Shown: positions 41,842 to 52,900, counted from the stretch's first letter. The stretch: 64,000 nucleotides of DNA from Portulaca oleracea (GCA_029582165.1 CM055880.1:3720001-3784000); one strand, 5' to 3'. A program made the numbers and translations. Notes: generated from the sequence alone by a model not told the origin.

Positions 41842-43722
41842 TGGGTGAAGTCCAAGCTGATTCACCCCATACCCTTCTATGATATGTCGTTCCATCATCG
41901 GGTACGGGAGGAAATCCTATCATCCTACCGCCACTACCACCCACCGCAACATTCGAGTTCAAACCATGCCTGCTGGACGCTTTTGAGAGAAACCAATTCT
42001 ATGGAGATGGCTATCGATCATATTAGAAGATTTGAAGGTCGGATTGGTTTTGTGCATATGCCAGAGGTATCTTCGGAGTTTTTGAAATTGAAGCTTTTCC
42101 CTCTCACCTTGGGAGGAAAAGCTAAGATGTGGCTCGACATTTGTCCACCCGGTACATATACTACTTGGGATGCATTGAGCCGGGATTTTCTTCACCATTT
42201 CTTTTCGGCTGATGAGACGCATAGGCTTCGACAGGCTATCTTGAATTTCAAGCAAGAGCCGGGAGAAACTCTTTTCGATTCATGGGCAAGGTTTAAACTT
42301 CTTCAAAGGTGATGTCCACATCACAATCTTCCGGATTGGTTATTGTTACATTAGTTTTACCATGGGCTTCAAGACGATCTTAAAGACTCAATTGATATTG
42401 CATCAGGAGGAATGTTCCTTATGAAGACCGAGCATCAAGCAAATGTTTTCCTTCACGAGCTATTTCAACATTCTCCTTCTTGGGAAGCCGTGGAGTTTAG
42501 GAAGTAGAGGCTATTCCTCGAGAGCGAACCTACTATCAAATTCCTTATGGGCGTCGTCCAAGAGATGCAACAGAAGATGGTATCTAATGGAACAGCCAAC
42601 CAATTGGGAGTCGTGCAGGAGACCCAACCCTCCACCCAAAACATCCAATATTTCTCACCCAACCACCAAAACCAAGAAGTTTGGCAACCCACTTATCACC
42701 AACCTACTCCTCATCTTCAAGAACCCCAACCATCTCAAGGGTCCAACATAGAGAAGTCTTTGAAGCAAATTGTTGAAAATCAAGAGAATGATAGGCTCGC
42801 CGAGAACATTGAAAATCAATGGGCCCAAACGGCTCATATAGACTACATCCCTCAAACCGTCCCCATACAACCTCAACCTACTCAAATGGTGCCGGTGAAT
42901 CTTATTACCCTCCGGAGTGAAGGGGAAGCGATAGTACCAAATTTTGCGGAAGAGGGATGTTTGAGAGAAGAAGAAAAAGCGAGTGAGTTGGAGATGAATG
43001 AAGAAAGGGAGGTGTTTCTTGAAGAAGCTGAAAGTGAGAATGAGGAGAAGTTGAGTGAGGAAGAAGAATTCAATGAGGAAATAGGTAGGTGCTTGATAGA
43101 ACCTTATACTTTTGAGCTTTCATGTGAGCGTCCTTTGGAGGAGATCCTTCTTGAGCCTATCCACGTTGAGCCCGATGGTAGTGAGGTCGTGTTCCTCACT
43201 AATCTTACTGATGTGGCAAATACTCAAGAGGTGGAGGATGTTCCCTTGGAGGAACCTTTAGTTGAGCGTATGGAGGTCCATGATTTTATTATCAATGATG
43301 AAGCATCTTTGGAGTTTCCCCTTCCTCAAGTAGAGTTTGAGTACTTTCCGATCACTTCGAATTATTTCATTGAAGAAGAATTCAAAGAAGGGGTTGAGAA
43401 GGAAGAAGAATTCTCGAAGGAAGATGATTGTCATCAACTCATGCTTGCTCCCAAGGCTCCAAAACTCCGGGAAACAAGTAAAGTGGAGTTTAAATTGCCT
43501 CCTCATCTATTCCACTCTATTCGACCGCCGGAGGAGCAACTTGCTTGGTTCACTATGGTAGTTGGGAGATGTTGGAAGAAGATGAGAAAAAGAAGGTGGA
43601 AGAAACATAAGAAGCCACTGCTTTTTTTCGCACCGAGGCCAACTACAAACTGGTTAGATCATCTTGACCTTTATGCTTGCAAAGTGGGGAATTGTTGGAA
43701 AGGGAAGAAAAGAAAATGGTGA
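41842..43722 (+). pseudogene. Athila-type Gag-like frame with three in-frame stops
   Basis: One phase runs from about 41842 to 43722, broken only at 42310 (TGA), 42352 (TAG) and 42505 (TAG). The first part is Retrotrans_gag (AKMWLDICPPGTYTTWDALS, EPGETLFDSWARFKLLQR). The next part (DDLKDSIDIASGGMFLMKTE) matches the same region in the 1-6572 element. The C-terminal 390 codons contain MVPVNLITLRSEGEA, cognate with the Athila gag/pro linker, and are otherwise very Glu-rich, ending in a basic WKKHKK-type tail. An ATG at 41841 opens a different frame, so a small indel near the start is likely. No enzyme domain. Confidence 0.75.
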
Positions 43723-45524
43723 AAGAGATGGAAAATGTTCCTATCTTGTTCACCCCGTCTTTCAAGAATCAAACGGGTACTTAGGTCAAGCTAGGGACCT
43801 AAAACAAGCACTACATGGGAGGTAACCCATACTTCTGTTTTGATTAATTTCTTTTCTTTTGTTTCTTTTTCTTGTTTCTAATCCTGCATGCGGATCTTAC
43901 GAGCCTTGCTTGTTTTTACTTGAATATCCTAACCCTTTGCTCGATTATCACGGATCGCGGATTGAGTAATCATTTATTTTGAAGAACTCGAGGTAATATC
44001 TCTCCGCTCTTCTCTTTTTGAGTTGAATATCCTATGATCCATGCTGCATGCTTGATTTTCTTTTGGGTGGCGAACCCCTTTGAGTGTTTATGTTGGGGTA
44101 TAGTGCTGTTGGAGCCGTGTGGGCTCGGGTCGCCACCACTTTTGTTTGCTAGTTGTTCTTGTTTGTTTGTTCTTTTCGGCTCTCTACCCTTTTTCTTGTG
44201 ACACCTTCCCACAATGAGGACATTGTGGCGTTTTAAGTGTGGGGGGTGAGAGATATTTGCTTCAAGGGTAGATCACCTAGCTGTTTTTGTTTTTATTTTC
44301 TTAGTTTTTGCTTAAAATAAAAAAAATTTCTTGTGAAAAAGGAGAAAAAAGGGAGTGAAAACCTTTAAAGTTTTTCTTTTAGTTTTGTTTTTGTTCTGCT
44401 TTGTTTCCTGGATCTCGTTATCAAAGTTGAGAAGCCGTTCTTAAGCTTCTTTGAAAGTAACCGGTTGGAGCATTTTCGACCCCATCTCGGGTTTTAGTCA
44501 AGACTTACCCCTAATAGACTCCCTTCATTAAGTGTCTATTGAGACTCCCGTTCTTTTCACGTTCTGATTGGAACCGAGAGATTATGGGCTCGTGTTCGAG
44601 TTTGTTTTGTTGCTCATTTAGCAAATTCGAAAACGAAGAAAAGAAAAGAAAAAAATTTCATAAGGTATAATAACCTGAATAAGTGGAGCGTGTCGCTGAA
44701 TGACACTAACCACCTACACTTAGCCAACCTACACGGGCCCGGTATCGGTGGTACGACACTGATACCCCTTAACCCTCCTCCTATATCGCTTTGCGACGGA
44801 GAGGCGAATGGAAAAGACCGTGTTGGGAGGGTATACCCCTTATATGGGTCGTCCAATTCCCGAAAGTAAGGCTAATACCGACCTTTAAAAAGAAAATGAA
44901 AAAAAATATAGGAGAAAGTGAAACTGAAAAAGTTTCTTGCTTCTAAATAAAGTGGGGCCTCTCCTTGCATCACCTACGGCCCTCACCAAGCCAAGGGCGA
45001 CCAAATGCGAGGGAGGGCAACATTTCTCTTGGTTGTTTCGTTGTTTCCAAATTTGGACACGAGTCTTTAAAACCTTTTGATTCCCGTTAGAACCCACTTG
45101 CACATATTTGCACATGGGGTTTCGCTTGGTATAAGGTGTAGGGAGTTAAAAATCTTCAAGATTGACCTTTATCTGAGTGTGGTGTTTGTGAGATGCTCCT
45201 AACGGTTACTTTTGGAGGCTTAATAACGTTTTCTTAGTTTGGATTGCGAGATCTTTTGAATCAAAGCCTTTGTTTTTCTTTCTTTTTGTTTTCTTCGGTT
45301 TTGTTTTCACTTTCCCTCTCTCCTTTTTCTTTGGCTTTTGTGGGTACAGCCGCTATAAACCCTCACAAGACCCACCTCGTCCACCCGGGCTACCGGAGGG
45401 TTTAAAGGGCTTGATGCATGTGATAAATGCATCCGCGATTTCTGCGAAAGTAAGTTAGTTGCTTTTGTTTAGTTCTAGTTTCTTAGTTTCTTTTGTTTAG
45501 TCTTGCTCGGGACGAGCAAAAGGC
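43723..45524 (+). other. Non-coding 3' region of the Athila derivative
   Basis: No gene. Two blocks are shared in reverse complement with the 7024-33297 element (44066-44142 and 45350-45455). A second PPT-like site lies at 44234-44248. The final ~30 bases contain the dyad GCTCGGGACGAGC before the PPT. Confidence 0.6.
44234..44248 (+). other. Internal second polypurine-tract-like site
   Basis: TAAGTGTGGGGGGTG, differing only by one G in the run from the PPT at 45525-45540. It lies 1291 bases upstream of it. Confidence 0.6.
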
Positions 45525-45538
45525 TAAGTGTGGGGGGG
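45525..45538 (+). other. Polypurine tract
   Basis: TAAGTGTGGGGGGG directly before the 3' LTR start TGTTTAGTCC. Confidence 0.85.
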
Positions 45539-47459
45539 TGTTTAGTCCCATTTTAGGGGCTAAATACCACTCGTTTATGCCCAAGTCTATTGCCGTTCCC
45601 TAATAAAATGGTTATTTATTACGTGTTTTGTGATTTTTAGGTATTAACTTCGGAGAATAATAAAAGGGGGGCGAAGTTGCGAAAAAGGGCGATAACTCGG
45701 TCATCCCGAGACCTTTGGAGCTGATTTGATGCCGTGGTGAAGACCCGGGAAGCATGGGAGACCAATCGTGCCTAAAAGAGAGGGAATTCGGGCCAAAAGG
45801 CTAAGTATGGGGGCATCCATGTTCGTAGCGTTCGCTACAACGACTGCAGCGACCGCTACACCCCTTTACTTGGCTGGAAGATCAATTGAAGACCGTAGCG
45901 TTCCCTACGCCGGCCGGTCGTAACGCCACGACCGTAGCGTTCTCACGCCGATCGTAGCGAACACTACGAGCCCAGCGTAAGGTTCTCGCCAGATCGTGAA
46001 GCGCTACGATGAAGCGAACGCTATGATCGTCTACCGAAAATTGGGAAATCTGGGCTTTATCGTGGCGTGCTACACCCTTCGTAGCGATCGCTACGCCGGC
46101 AGAACCTTCGCCGGGCTCAGAGCGTCGCCACGATCGGCGTAGTGAACGCTACGATCGTAGCGCACGCCACGAGCCCGTGCGTAAGGTTCTCGCCAAGACC
46201 GTAGCGCCGCTACGGCGGTGCAGCGAACGCCACGATAAAGCCCAGATTTCCCAATTTTCCACCGACGGTCATAGCGTCGCTACGCCTTCGTAGCGCTCGC
46301 TATGGATCATTGATCTGGTCGCGACGCTGGGCATAGCGGACGCTGAGCCGCCGAGTTAGAGTTTTCGCCTGTCTTTGGTCGTAGCGAACGCTACGATGCC
46401 CGTAGCGGTCGCGACGACCCTTTTTCCAGCATAATTTTAGGCCAAAACGACTGTGTTTTGGTCCTTCTTCCCCTTTTGTTTAAATAGCCCGTTTTGGGGC
46501 ATGAATTGGGGGATATATTATCTAATCTAGGGAGATATCTAGGAGTAGCTAGGGCATCTAGGTTTAGACTTAGATTTTATTTTCAGTTTGTAATTAGTAG
46601 ATTTTAGAGGGAGATTAGTGAGAGATTAATCTAGGGTTTTGGAGATTTGAGTTTATTATTGAAGATTTGGGGATTCAATCAATTGAGAGATTGTTGGATC
46701 ATCTTTTTATTGCTTTCCATTGTTCATCTACAACATTTTGATAAGTATTCTCTTCCCTTAACTCTTTATTTAATTACTTTGCTAATTACTTTGTTTGTTC
46801 TTAATTTCCTTGCTTGCTATTTCATTGTTCTTGTTTGTCTATGGTTGTTGATTTCTCCATCATGTCTAGAGGCTAATCTTTCTTGAGGTGAGGGGGTGAT
46901 GAAGGCTTTAATGAGTTTTGGCTAAGGTGTTTATTGATTAAAGTATGTTTTAGTTGGAGGAGTCTATTTCCACCTAGTGTCTTCTCATTAGGGGTGGCGG
47001 TTCAAGGTCCGAGAGCTCTTTGAATCGTTATACACTCAATGAGAAGTCTAGAGTGGGATAGTTAAGCCCACACTTACGAGGGTAAGTGTAGGCTTAACTA
47101 GGAATTAACGCGATTTTCAACCCCGATGGTCCATGGTGGACATAGGGTAGTTAATTTGAATCTTCCTCGAGGGAGGGGATTCATCGTGGCCTTTTCCCGT
47201 TGTTCCATAGATGAATCTAACTTTATGCATTTTAATCATGAAAACTTCTTGATCAAAAGTTCCGTTAAGTGTCTAAAACCCCCGAACCTTTTCCATTCCT
47301 TGACCGACCTTAGTTTTATTTCTTGCTTTGTGATCTTTCAGACCAATATCCTTACCTTAGCAATCTCAACCCGACCATTGACCTAGTTCCTTTGACCAAG
47401 GCCGCCAGCTCCCTGAGAGAGAACGACAAAACCAAGGTCTTACAAGCCGCTGGTACACA
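45539..47459 (+). repeat. 3' LTR of the Athila derivative
   Basis: 1921 bp, 189 bp longer than the 5' LTR. Outside 45820-46400 the two LTRs are nearly identical. Inside it the palindrome array is rearranged and includes an inverted copy of part of U3. Confidence 0.93.
46018..46262. repeat. Inverted duplication within the 3' LTR U3
   Basis: GAAAATTGGGAAATCTGGGC (46037-46056) is the reverse complement of GCCCAGATTTCCCAATTTTC (46239-46258), with further matching on the outside and GTAGCG-type dyads between. The 5' LTR has only one copy (40427-40446), so the inverted copy is an addition. Confidence 0.85.
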
Positions 47460-47464
47460 ATACT

Positions 47465-48600
47465 GTAAGTATAATGTAATAATGGTTTTTTGTTTTTAGT
47501 GAAATTGAATCTTTTTTAAAGAAATAGAGATGATTAAAGTTAATATTATATTTTGCACAAAATATCAAAAAATAAAATAATGTAATATAACAATGTAAAA
47601 CCTTAAATAAATTAAAAAATAATAATATAATGTAAATTAGGGAAAATAGAAACCCAAAAAATAAAATGAAGTAAATGACGGTTCTAATATGAAAGAAGGA
47701 AATAGAGAATATATATATAAAAAAATATCAATCAAATATATGGTGGTCTAGTGGTATAGAAATTGGAGAGTTTTTCTTTGCATTAGAAGTTCAAATCTTG
47801 GTGGTAACAATTTTTTTAATAATTGTTTTTGGTGAAAATAAAAAATATTGTAATTACTATTATATCCTTCTAATTTATCAATGACAATGGGTAAAATGGG
47901 CAAAGTGAAATTTGCGTACCATAAACCCCTCTGCCTTTATATATTACATAGATGGACAAAATAATACCTTTTTGATTTGAAAATTCATCGAACAAACAGA
48001 AAGTAGACAAAGTGTGGAGGGCCACTGGTAGTCTGGTACCTATTTGAAAACATGATATAAATATAAGGACAAAATATCTTTTAAGTGTCTCATTTTAGTA
48101 TGAAAATTATATATTTACATATTAAATTTAGAAAAAAATTTATATGATTCACTTATACAATTATAATAACACATATAAATTACATAAAATATTACTTTTA
48201 TCCATAATTTTTCAAATTTATAAAAAGATATTTAAAATATGCCTAGCTAACGAGTGTGGCTCATTCAATTAATGCGCTCTTTGTAATTTTTGGCGTAGCC
48301 AACATATTCTATATTTCTTATAATTGGTAGTCAATAATATCTATCGAAAAATTGGTATAAAAAATCACAATAAATTTTATTTATAAAATGCAAGAAACAA
48401 AAATTGTATCTTCCCCAAGTTGAAAAACTTTCTCATGTTTGGTTGAGAAATTTTCCCGGGAAAGTTTTAATGTGGGACCCATAATTTCCCTCACAAATTC
48501 AGTGAAAAGTTTCCCAAGGAGGTAAGGAAAGACTTTCCTGGAAAACAACCAACCACACTAGTTACATTATTTTCAATCTTGCAAACGTGGCAAAGTCCAA
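47465..48600. other. Intergenic, AT-rich; one tRNA-like stretch
   Basis: 47742-47813 reads GGTGGTCTAGTGGTATAG ... AGTTCAAATCT with A-box and B-box resemblance (tRNA-Gly-like), followed by a T run. It is probably a SINE or a decayed tRNA-derived sequence. The rest shows no gene. Confidence 0.4.
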
Positions 48601-48633
48601 TTGGATTTTCTCAAATAAATAAAGAGAAACTCT

Positions 48634-48643
48634 GGCTATAAAT
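48634..48643 (+). promoter_or_regulatory. TATA box of knottin gene 1
   Basis: CTATAAATAC about 65 bases upstream of the ATG at 48704. The second knottin gene has CTATAAATAG at the matching distance. Confidence 0.7.
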
Positions 48644-48703
48644 ACTAGCATTGGTATCAATTGCACTACTCAAAATCATTTACAAATTATATAGCTAGGA
48701 GAG

Positions 48704-50478
48704 ATGACTTTACTTGAACTTCCCAAGTTTGCTCTTTTTGCACTTTTGATTAGTGCAATGGGTAATGTCTCTTATTTATCTCCCTTAACTTTTTCTTCTA
48801 TTCAGTAATTTGTACGATGGGCAACTTCTTATTTACCATATTAACATCGTTCACCGTTTGTTCTGTAAGGGATAAAATAGAGTTGGATATAATAAAAATT
48901 TATAAATCCAGGTAAAAGTTAAAAAATTATGTGAAGAAAATATGAAAAAATATATACAAATTTAAGTTAAATTTTAGTAGAAAAGTAAAAATATCTCACA
49001 ACAAGAAAAATATATTTGGTCAATAAAGTTAGAGTAGTTTGGGCAACAAAAAAAATATTGTTGCATTAATTTAAAATAGGGCAACCAAATAATTATGTGG
49101 TTAAATGCATTATATGTGACAATAAAACTTTTTTTTGTTGCAATTGATTGGGTAACAATTTGAAGAAAAATGGTTGCCAAGAGTTATTAAGATAACAAAA
49201 AAGTTTGGTTGCCCATCACAAGGCACTTGTGCTTCCATTTTTACTAATTGGTAGCTCGGACTTTGTGCTTCGAGCATAAAAGTATAAAACTACCAAATCG
49301 TGACAATTTATTTTTGTAGCACCATGTTAAAGGGCAACAAAAATTGGAATAAGGCCCTGTTCTTTTATGCAGCTGGCAATCTGCGGTGCCACAACCCACC
49401 ACACTTTGCCCTAACCCACCACAACATACCATTCCACCACAATTCACCACAACCCACCACAAATTACTTTTTCAAATTTATTATATATCTTTAATATAAA
49501 TTTTGAATCAATACTTTTTCAACTCACTTTTTTCAATACAATACTTTTTCAACCATTTTTTAATCATCCAAAAACAATACAATGGGGGTGTTTGGTGGTG
49601 AGCTTTTTGGGGTAGCTTTTTGCTTTTTGAACACTGTTAGCTTTTTGATCAAGGTGAAAAAGTTACTTGAGGTGTTTGGTAACAAGTTTTTCATATTAGC
49701 TTTTTGGGCCCAATAAGTTAGTTTTCAAAAAGCTACTTGAGGAAACTTTTTGAGGTAGCTTTTCACAAAAAGCTAGTTTACCAAACATTTTTCCTACAAT
49801 CAGCTAACCCTAACAGTTAAAGTCAAACAGCTAATCTAAATAAGCTATCAGCTAACAGCTAACAGCTACCAGCTGGTTGCCAAACATGACCAATATTTCA
49901 ACTCACTTTTTCCAATTATTTTTCACAAATACCAATACAATACAATATTTATATATATATATATATACATAAAAATCCACCACAACTTACCAATAACCCA
50001 TCACAATTTCACCATACCTACCACAATTTCACCTCACCATACCGCATCACACCATATAAAAGAACAGGGCATAAGATACCAAACTTTTTTTTACCCAAAG
50101 TAACTTTTCTTATTGTGATATATTAAGATCTTACACCTTGAATTTTTGGAAATTACAGTTTCAAGATTGGGAGGAGCTGAATTGATGGTGATTAAAGAAA
50201 TGGTGAGAAAGGGTGATGAAAAATGCAGTGTAACTGGTGAAAAATGTGGTGCATTAGTTGGAGTAGACTGTTGTGAGGGCTACATTTGCATTGGATTCCC
50301 AATATGGCCACCTCGCCCTGGTAGGTGTGTGCCTACTGATCTGCCTGATGAAACGAAGAACAACAACAGAGCAGGTCATTACCCAAATCAAACATTAATT
50401 TATCTATGCGTTTGGTTAGTCAATTACTATGTAGAAATAGTCAATTTTCTCGGGTTGACTTATTTTCTCCATGTTTGA
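48704..50478 (+). CDS. Knottin-type six-cysteine secreted peptide, gene 1 (exons 1-2)
   Basis: Exon 1 (48704-48761) encodes a signal peptide (MTLLELPKFALFALLISAMV) and ends in phase 1 at GT. Exon 2 starts at 50159 after TTACAG and encodes GAELMVIKEMVRKGDEK, then the cysteine motif C-X6-C-X7-CC-X4-C-X12-C ending PGRC. The spacing is that of inhibitor-cystine-knot peptides, resembling antimicrobial peptides of Mirabilis and Phytolacca; the role is inferred. Without further splicing the frame stops at 50478. With a donor at 50375 (GCAG/GTCATT) exon 2 ends in phase 1 and can join 52839. The first intron is 1.4 kb because of MITE insertions. The protein is likely secreted and disulfide-bonded. Confidence 0.75.
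49353..50071. mobile_element. Harbinger/Tourist-type MITE with TSD TAA
   Basis: The left GGCCCTGTTCTTTTATGC and right TATAAAAGAACAGGGCA ends are flanked by TAA (49350-49352 and 50072-50074). It is enlarged by the 49584-49891 insertion. The interior has many CCACAA units, like the copy at 37745. Confidence 0.88.
49584..49891. mobile_element. hAT-like MITE inside the Harbinger MITE
   Basis: The left end GGGGGTGTTTGGTGGTGAGC and right end GGTTGCCAAACATGACC are imperfect inverted repeats, with subterminal AGCTTTTT/AAAAAGCT repeats. The TSD is not clear. Confidence 0.6.
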
Positions 50479-50619
50479 ATGCGGGTTGACTTCGGAAAGT
50501 TCTCACGATGGACCCACCAAGCACTCCCTATATTAATTATTTCTCCCTCTGTTCCATATTTTCTGTGGCTGGGTTGATTTTGCGATTTCCAGTATGGGTG
50601 ACTTCTCAGTTCTCATATA

Positions 50620-50848
50620 CTACCTCCGTTTTTATTTATTTGTCGCATAGGAAATTGGGTTAAAAACTTTGACCGTTAATATCTTAATTTGTATAATGAT
50701 TCATCATATAAAATTGATGTCAATAGATTCAGTAATAACAAATACTATCGAAAAAGTATAATTTTTTATAAAAATTTTATATTAGAAATTATTGATTAAA
50801 TATTGGCATTGAAAACCGTAAATGACAGATAAAAAAGAGCGAAGGGAG
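50620..50848. mobile_element. Stowaway-type MITE
   Basis: TA-flanked, CTACCTCCGTTTTT at the left and GAGCGAAGGGAG at the right. It lies between exon 2 of knottin gene 1 and 52839. Confidence 0.65.
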
Positions 50849-51492
50849 TAATATTTTACTAATAATTATATTGTTAAGAATTTTTGATCCCACGGAAATT
50901 TCGAGGTTTGAACATGTTTTTTCGACCGGGATCTGAATAAATTGAACCATAAAAACCCGTAAATTAGCAGGTTACACCCAACCTCTTGTTTGCCCCAAAA
51001 ATTTTATGTTTTGAGTTCAAATTTATTAGAATTTGTGACTTTTCGTTGAAATTCATGACTATTATATTATAACTGCAACTCATTCATCTGTTATTTCTCT
51101 AATTTAAGTTGAAACATTTACAATAATCTATCATTACTATAAGATAATCGTATTTTATTATGTATATTGTATAAAATTGAGTATTTAAAGAAAAGAAAAA
51201 ATGGAAAAAATCGCAATAATAACCCATTGAGTTGACCAAAAGCGAAATACACCGTCCGTATTTACCCAAACCCGAAATACACCCAAACTGTATTGACCTA
51301 AACCCGATAAACGGCCAACCCGTAACCTGCATGCCCGCCCGAATTGACGTACAGATCTAAATTGGTATGACAAATCATTGTATATATTGAGAAATATTTA
51401 ATGGTCAAAGTTTGTAAAGTTTGACTGACACGATTTTCAAGATGATATGGCGAAGGGAGTAGGCCCCGTTCTTTTAGGTGGTAGGTTGCGGT

Positions 51493-51869
51493 CACAACAA
51501 GAAAAATATGTTTTGGCAACAAATTTATAATAGTTTGGGCAACAATAAAATTATTATTGTATTAATTTAAAATAGGGCAACCAAATAATTTTGTAGTTAA
51601 ATACATTATATGTGGCAACAAATTTTTTTTGTTGCAATTGATATAGATTGCCAACAATTTAAAGAGAAATGGTTGCCAAAAGTTATTAAGGCAAAAAAAA
51701 AAAAAATTGGTTGCCCACCACAACTAACTTGTGCAACCGTTTTTACTAATTTGTAGCCCGAACTTTGTGCTTCGAGGATAAAATTATCAAATCGTGACAA
51801 TTTATTTTTGTAGCACCATGTTAAATCAACAAATTTTTTTTGTTACCCAAAATAATTTTTCTTGTTGTG
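51493..51869. mobile_element. CACTA-type MITE with 3-bp TSD GGT
   Basis: 377 bp. The left CACAACAAGAAAAAT and right ATTTTTCTTGTTGTG ends are perfect 15-base inverted repeats. GGT lies at 51490-51492 and 51870-51872. It has no coding capacity. Confidence 0.9.
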
Positions 51870-51981
51870 GGTGTAGTACCACATCGCACCACACTCTTGA
51901 ATTTCCCACCACACTTTACCACACAACACCACAATCATTACCAATACTACCTTTGTCCCAAAATATTTGTCATTTTAATTA

Positions 51982-52383
51982 CTCCCTTCGTTCCATATTA
52001 ATTGATATTTTAACTAACTTATTTTGTTCCAAAATAATTATCACTTAGGGCAGGGAATACAGTTGCGCATTCCCTAGCTCACCTTCAGCCGTATGATTCG
52101 TCTGTTCGAACTTGGTTGGAGGAGGGTCCCGAGGTTTCTCTAGCCTTGGCCCAAAATTATATGTATTGCTTCTTAAATAGTAATGAATAATTTCGCTCGT
52201 TGGCGATCTTTCAAAAAAAATAATTATTATCACTTTTCTATTCCCAATACCTAATTCAATTATTTTATATTATTTATTAGAAATAGTAGAAAAGGCAAAT
52301 GCAATTGAAGTTTGGTAGTTGTTATAGTTATATATTGATATGTGAAAATTCTAATTCCGTCAATTAATATGGAACGGAGGGAA
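51982..52383. mobile_element. Stowaway-type MITE, interrupted
   Basis: CTCCCTTCGTTCCATATTAA at the left and AATATGGAACGGAGGGA at the right, with TA at the left. It contains the 52048-52218 insertion. Confidence 0.7.
52048..52218 (+). mobile_element. Short LINE/SINE-type retroposon fragment with A tail
   Basis: About 170 bp ending GCGATCTTTCAAAAAAAA, a tail seen in plant L1 LINEs. It is flanked by ATAATTATCACTT and the slightly altered ATAATTATTATCACTT, consistent with target-primed insertion. The 5' end is truncated. Confidence 0.55.
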
Positions 52384-52838
52384 TAATTTCTTTGTTCCAA
52401 TTTGTTTGTTATATTTACAATTCGAACGACTGTCATTCTTTTTTTACTCCTAATTAACAAATTTATTTATCACTTTTCACAATTTCAAACAACTATCATT
52501 CTCAATTAATATCGGTGTAATTTGGGTAAGTTACAAACTTTTCACCTCATTTCCAATATGCATTAGTTTTCCAAATTTAGTTGAAGTGACAAACAAAATG
52601 GGACGGAGGGAGTATATCTTTTCATTATCTTTCCTCACTTTTCTCTTCTACTTTTCATATTCTCTCGATCTCTTGATCTATTTCACCTACCCCAACTTTC
52701 ACCACAACTCACCACATTTTTTCAAATTCCACCACACCGCATTATTAACACACCACAACTAACCATATAAAAGAACGAGGTCTAGTCAGATTTCTTTTAT
52801 AATCTAATGAGTTTTAATCATGTGTTACATACTTTCAG

Positions 52839-52900
52839 GACATGGTAAAGCTCAGACGATGATCAACAAAGAGGAACACCTCCTTGTTGTGGAAAGTTGA
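52839..52900 (+). pseudogene. Decayed third exon of knottin gene 1 (second knottin domain remnant)
   Basis: It follows a good acceptor (ACATACTTTCAG) and fits phase 1 after 50374, reading GHGKAQTMINKEEHLLVVES and a stop. In another phase the same DNA encodes RGTPPCCGKLKCRP, a CC-X4-C knottin piece like that of exon 58082-58269. A deletion has apparently removed the first two cysteines and shifted the frame. The assignment as an exon is inference. Confidence 0.45.

Larger units (their letters stand above)
39918..47459 (+). mobile_element. Complete non-autonomous Athila-derived retrotransposon
   Basis: 7542 bp. LTRs are 39918-41649 and 45539-47459, the PBS (tRNA-Asp) is at 41653, the PPT at 45525-45538, and the TSD ATACT. 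The internal region (3.9 kb) has a single gag-like frame with three stops and a long non-coding tail; protease, RT and integrase are absent. The Gag resembles that of the 1-6572 element (SGGxFL motif, ITLRS motif) and the PBS is the same, so an autonomous Athila element may have supplied the enzymes. Confidence 0.93.
48997..50117. mobile_element. CACTA-type MITE, split by a Harbinger MITE
   Basis: The left end CACAACAAGAAAAATAT at 48997 and right end TTTTCTTATTGTG at 50117 match the family at 51493-51869. 49353-50071 is inserted inside. No clean TSD was found. It lies in intron 1 of knottin gene 1. Confidence 0.7.
51462..52782. mobile_element. Harbinger/Tourist-type MITE carrying three nested insertions
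   Basis: The left end GGCCCCGTTCTTTTAGG and right end TATAAAAGAACGAGGTC are followed by TAG, as is likely on the left. Inside are a CACTA MITE (51493-51869), a Stowaway MITE (about 51982-52383) and a short LINE-type fragment. The element lies in the putative second intron of knottin gene 1. Confidence 0.75.

Noticed and set aside
47742..47813. A functional tRNA-Gly gene
   Set aside because: The anticodon arm cannot be formed convincingly and the B box is altered (AGTTCAAATCT). It was kept only as a tRNA-like repeat.
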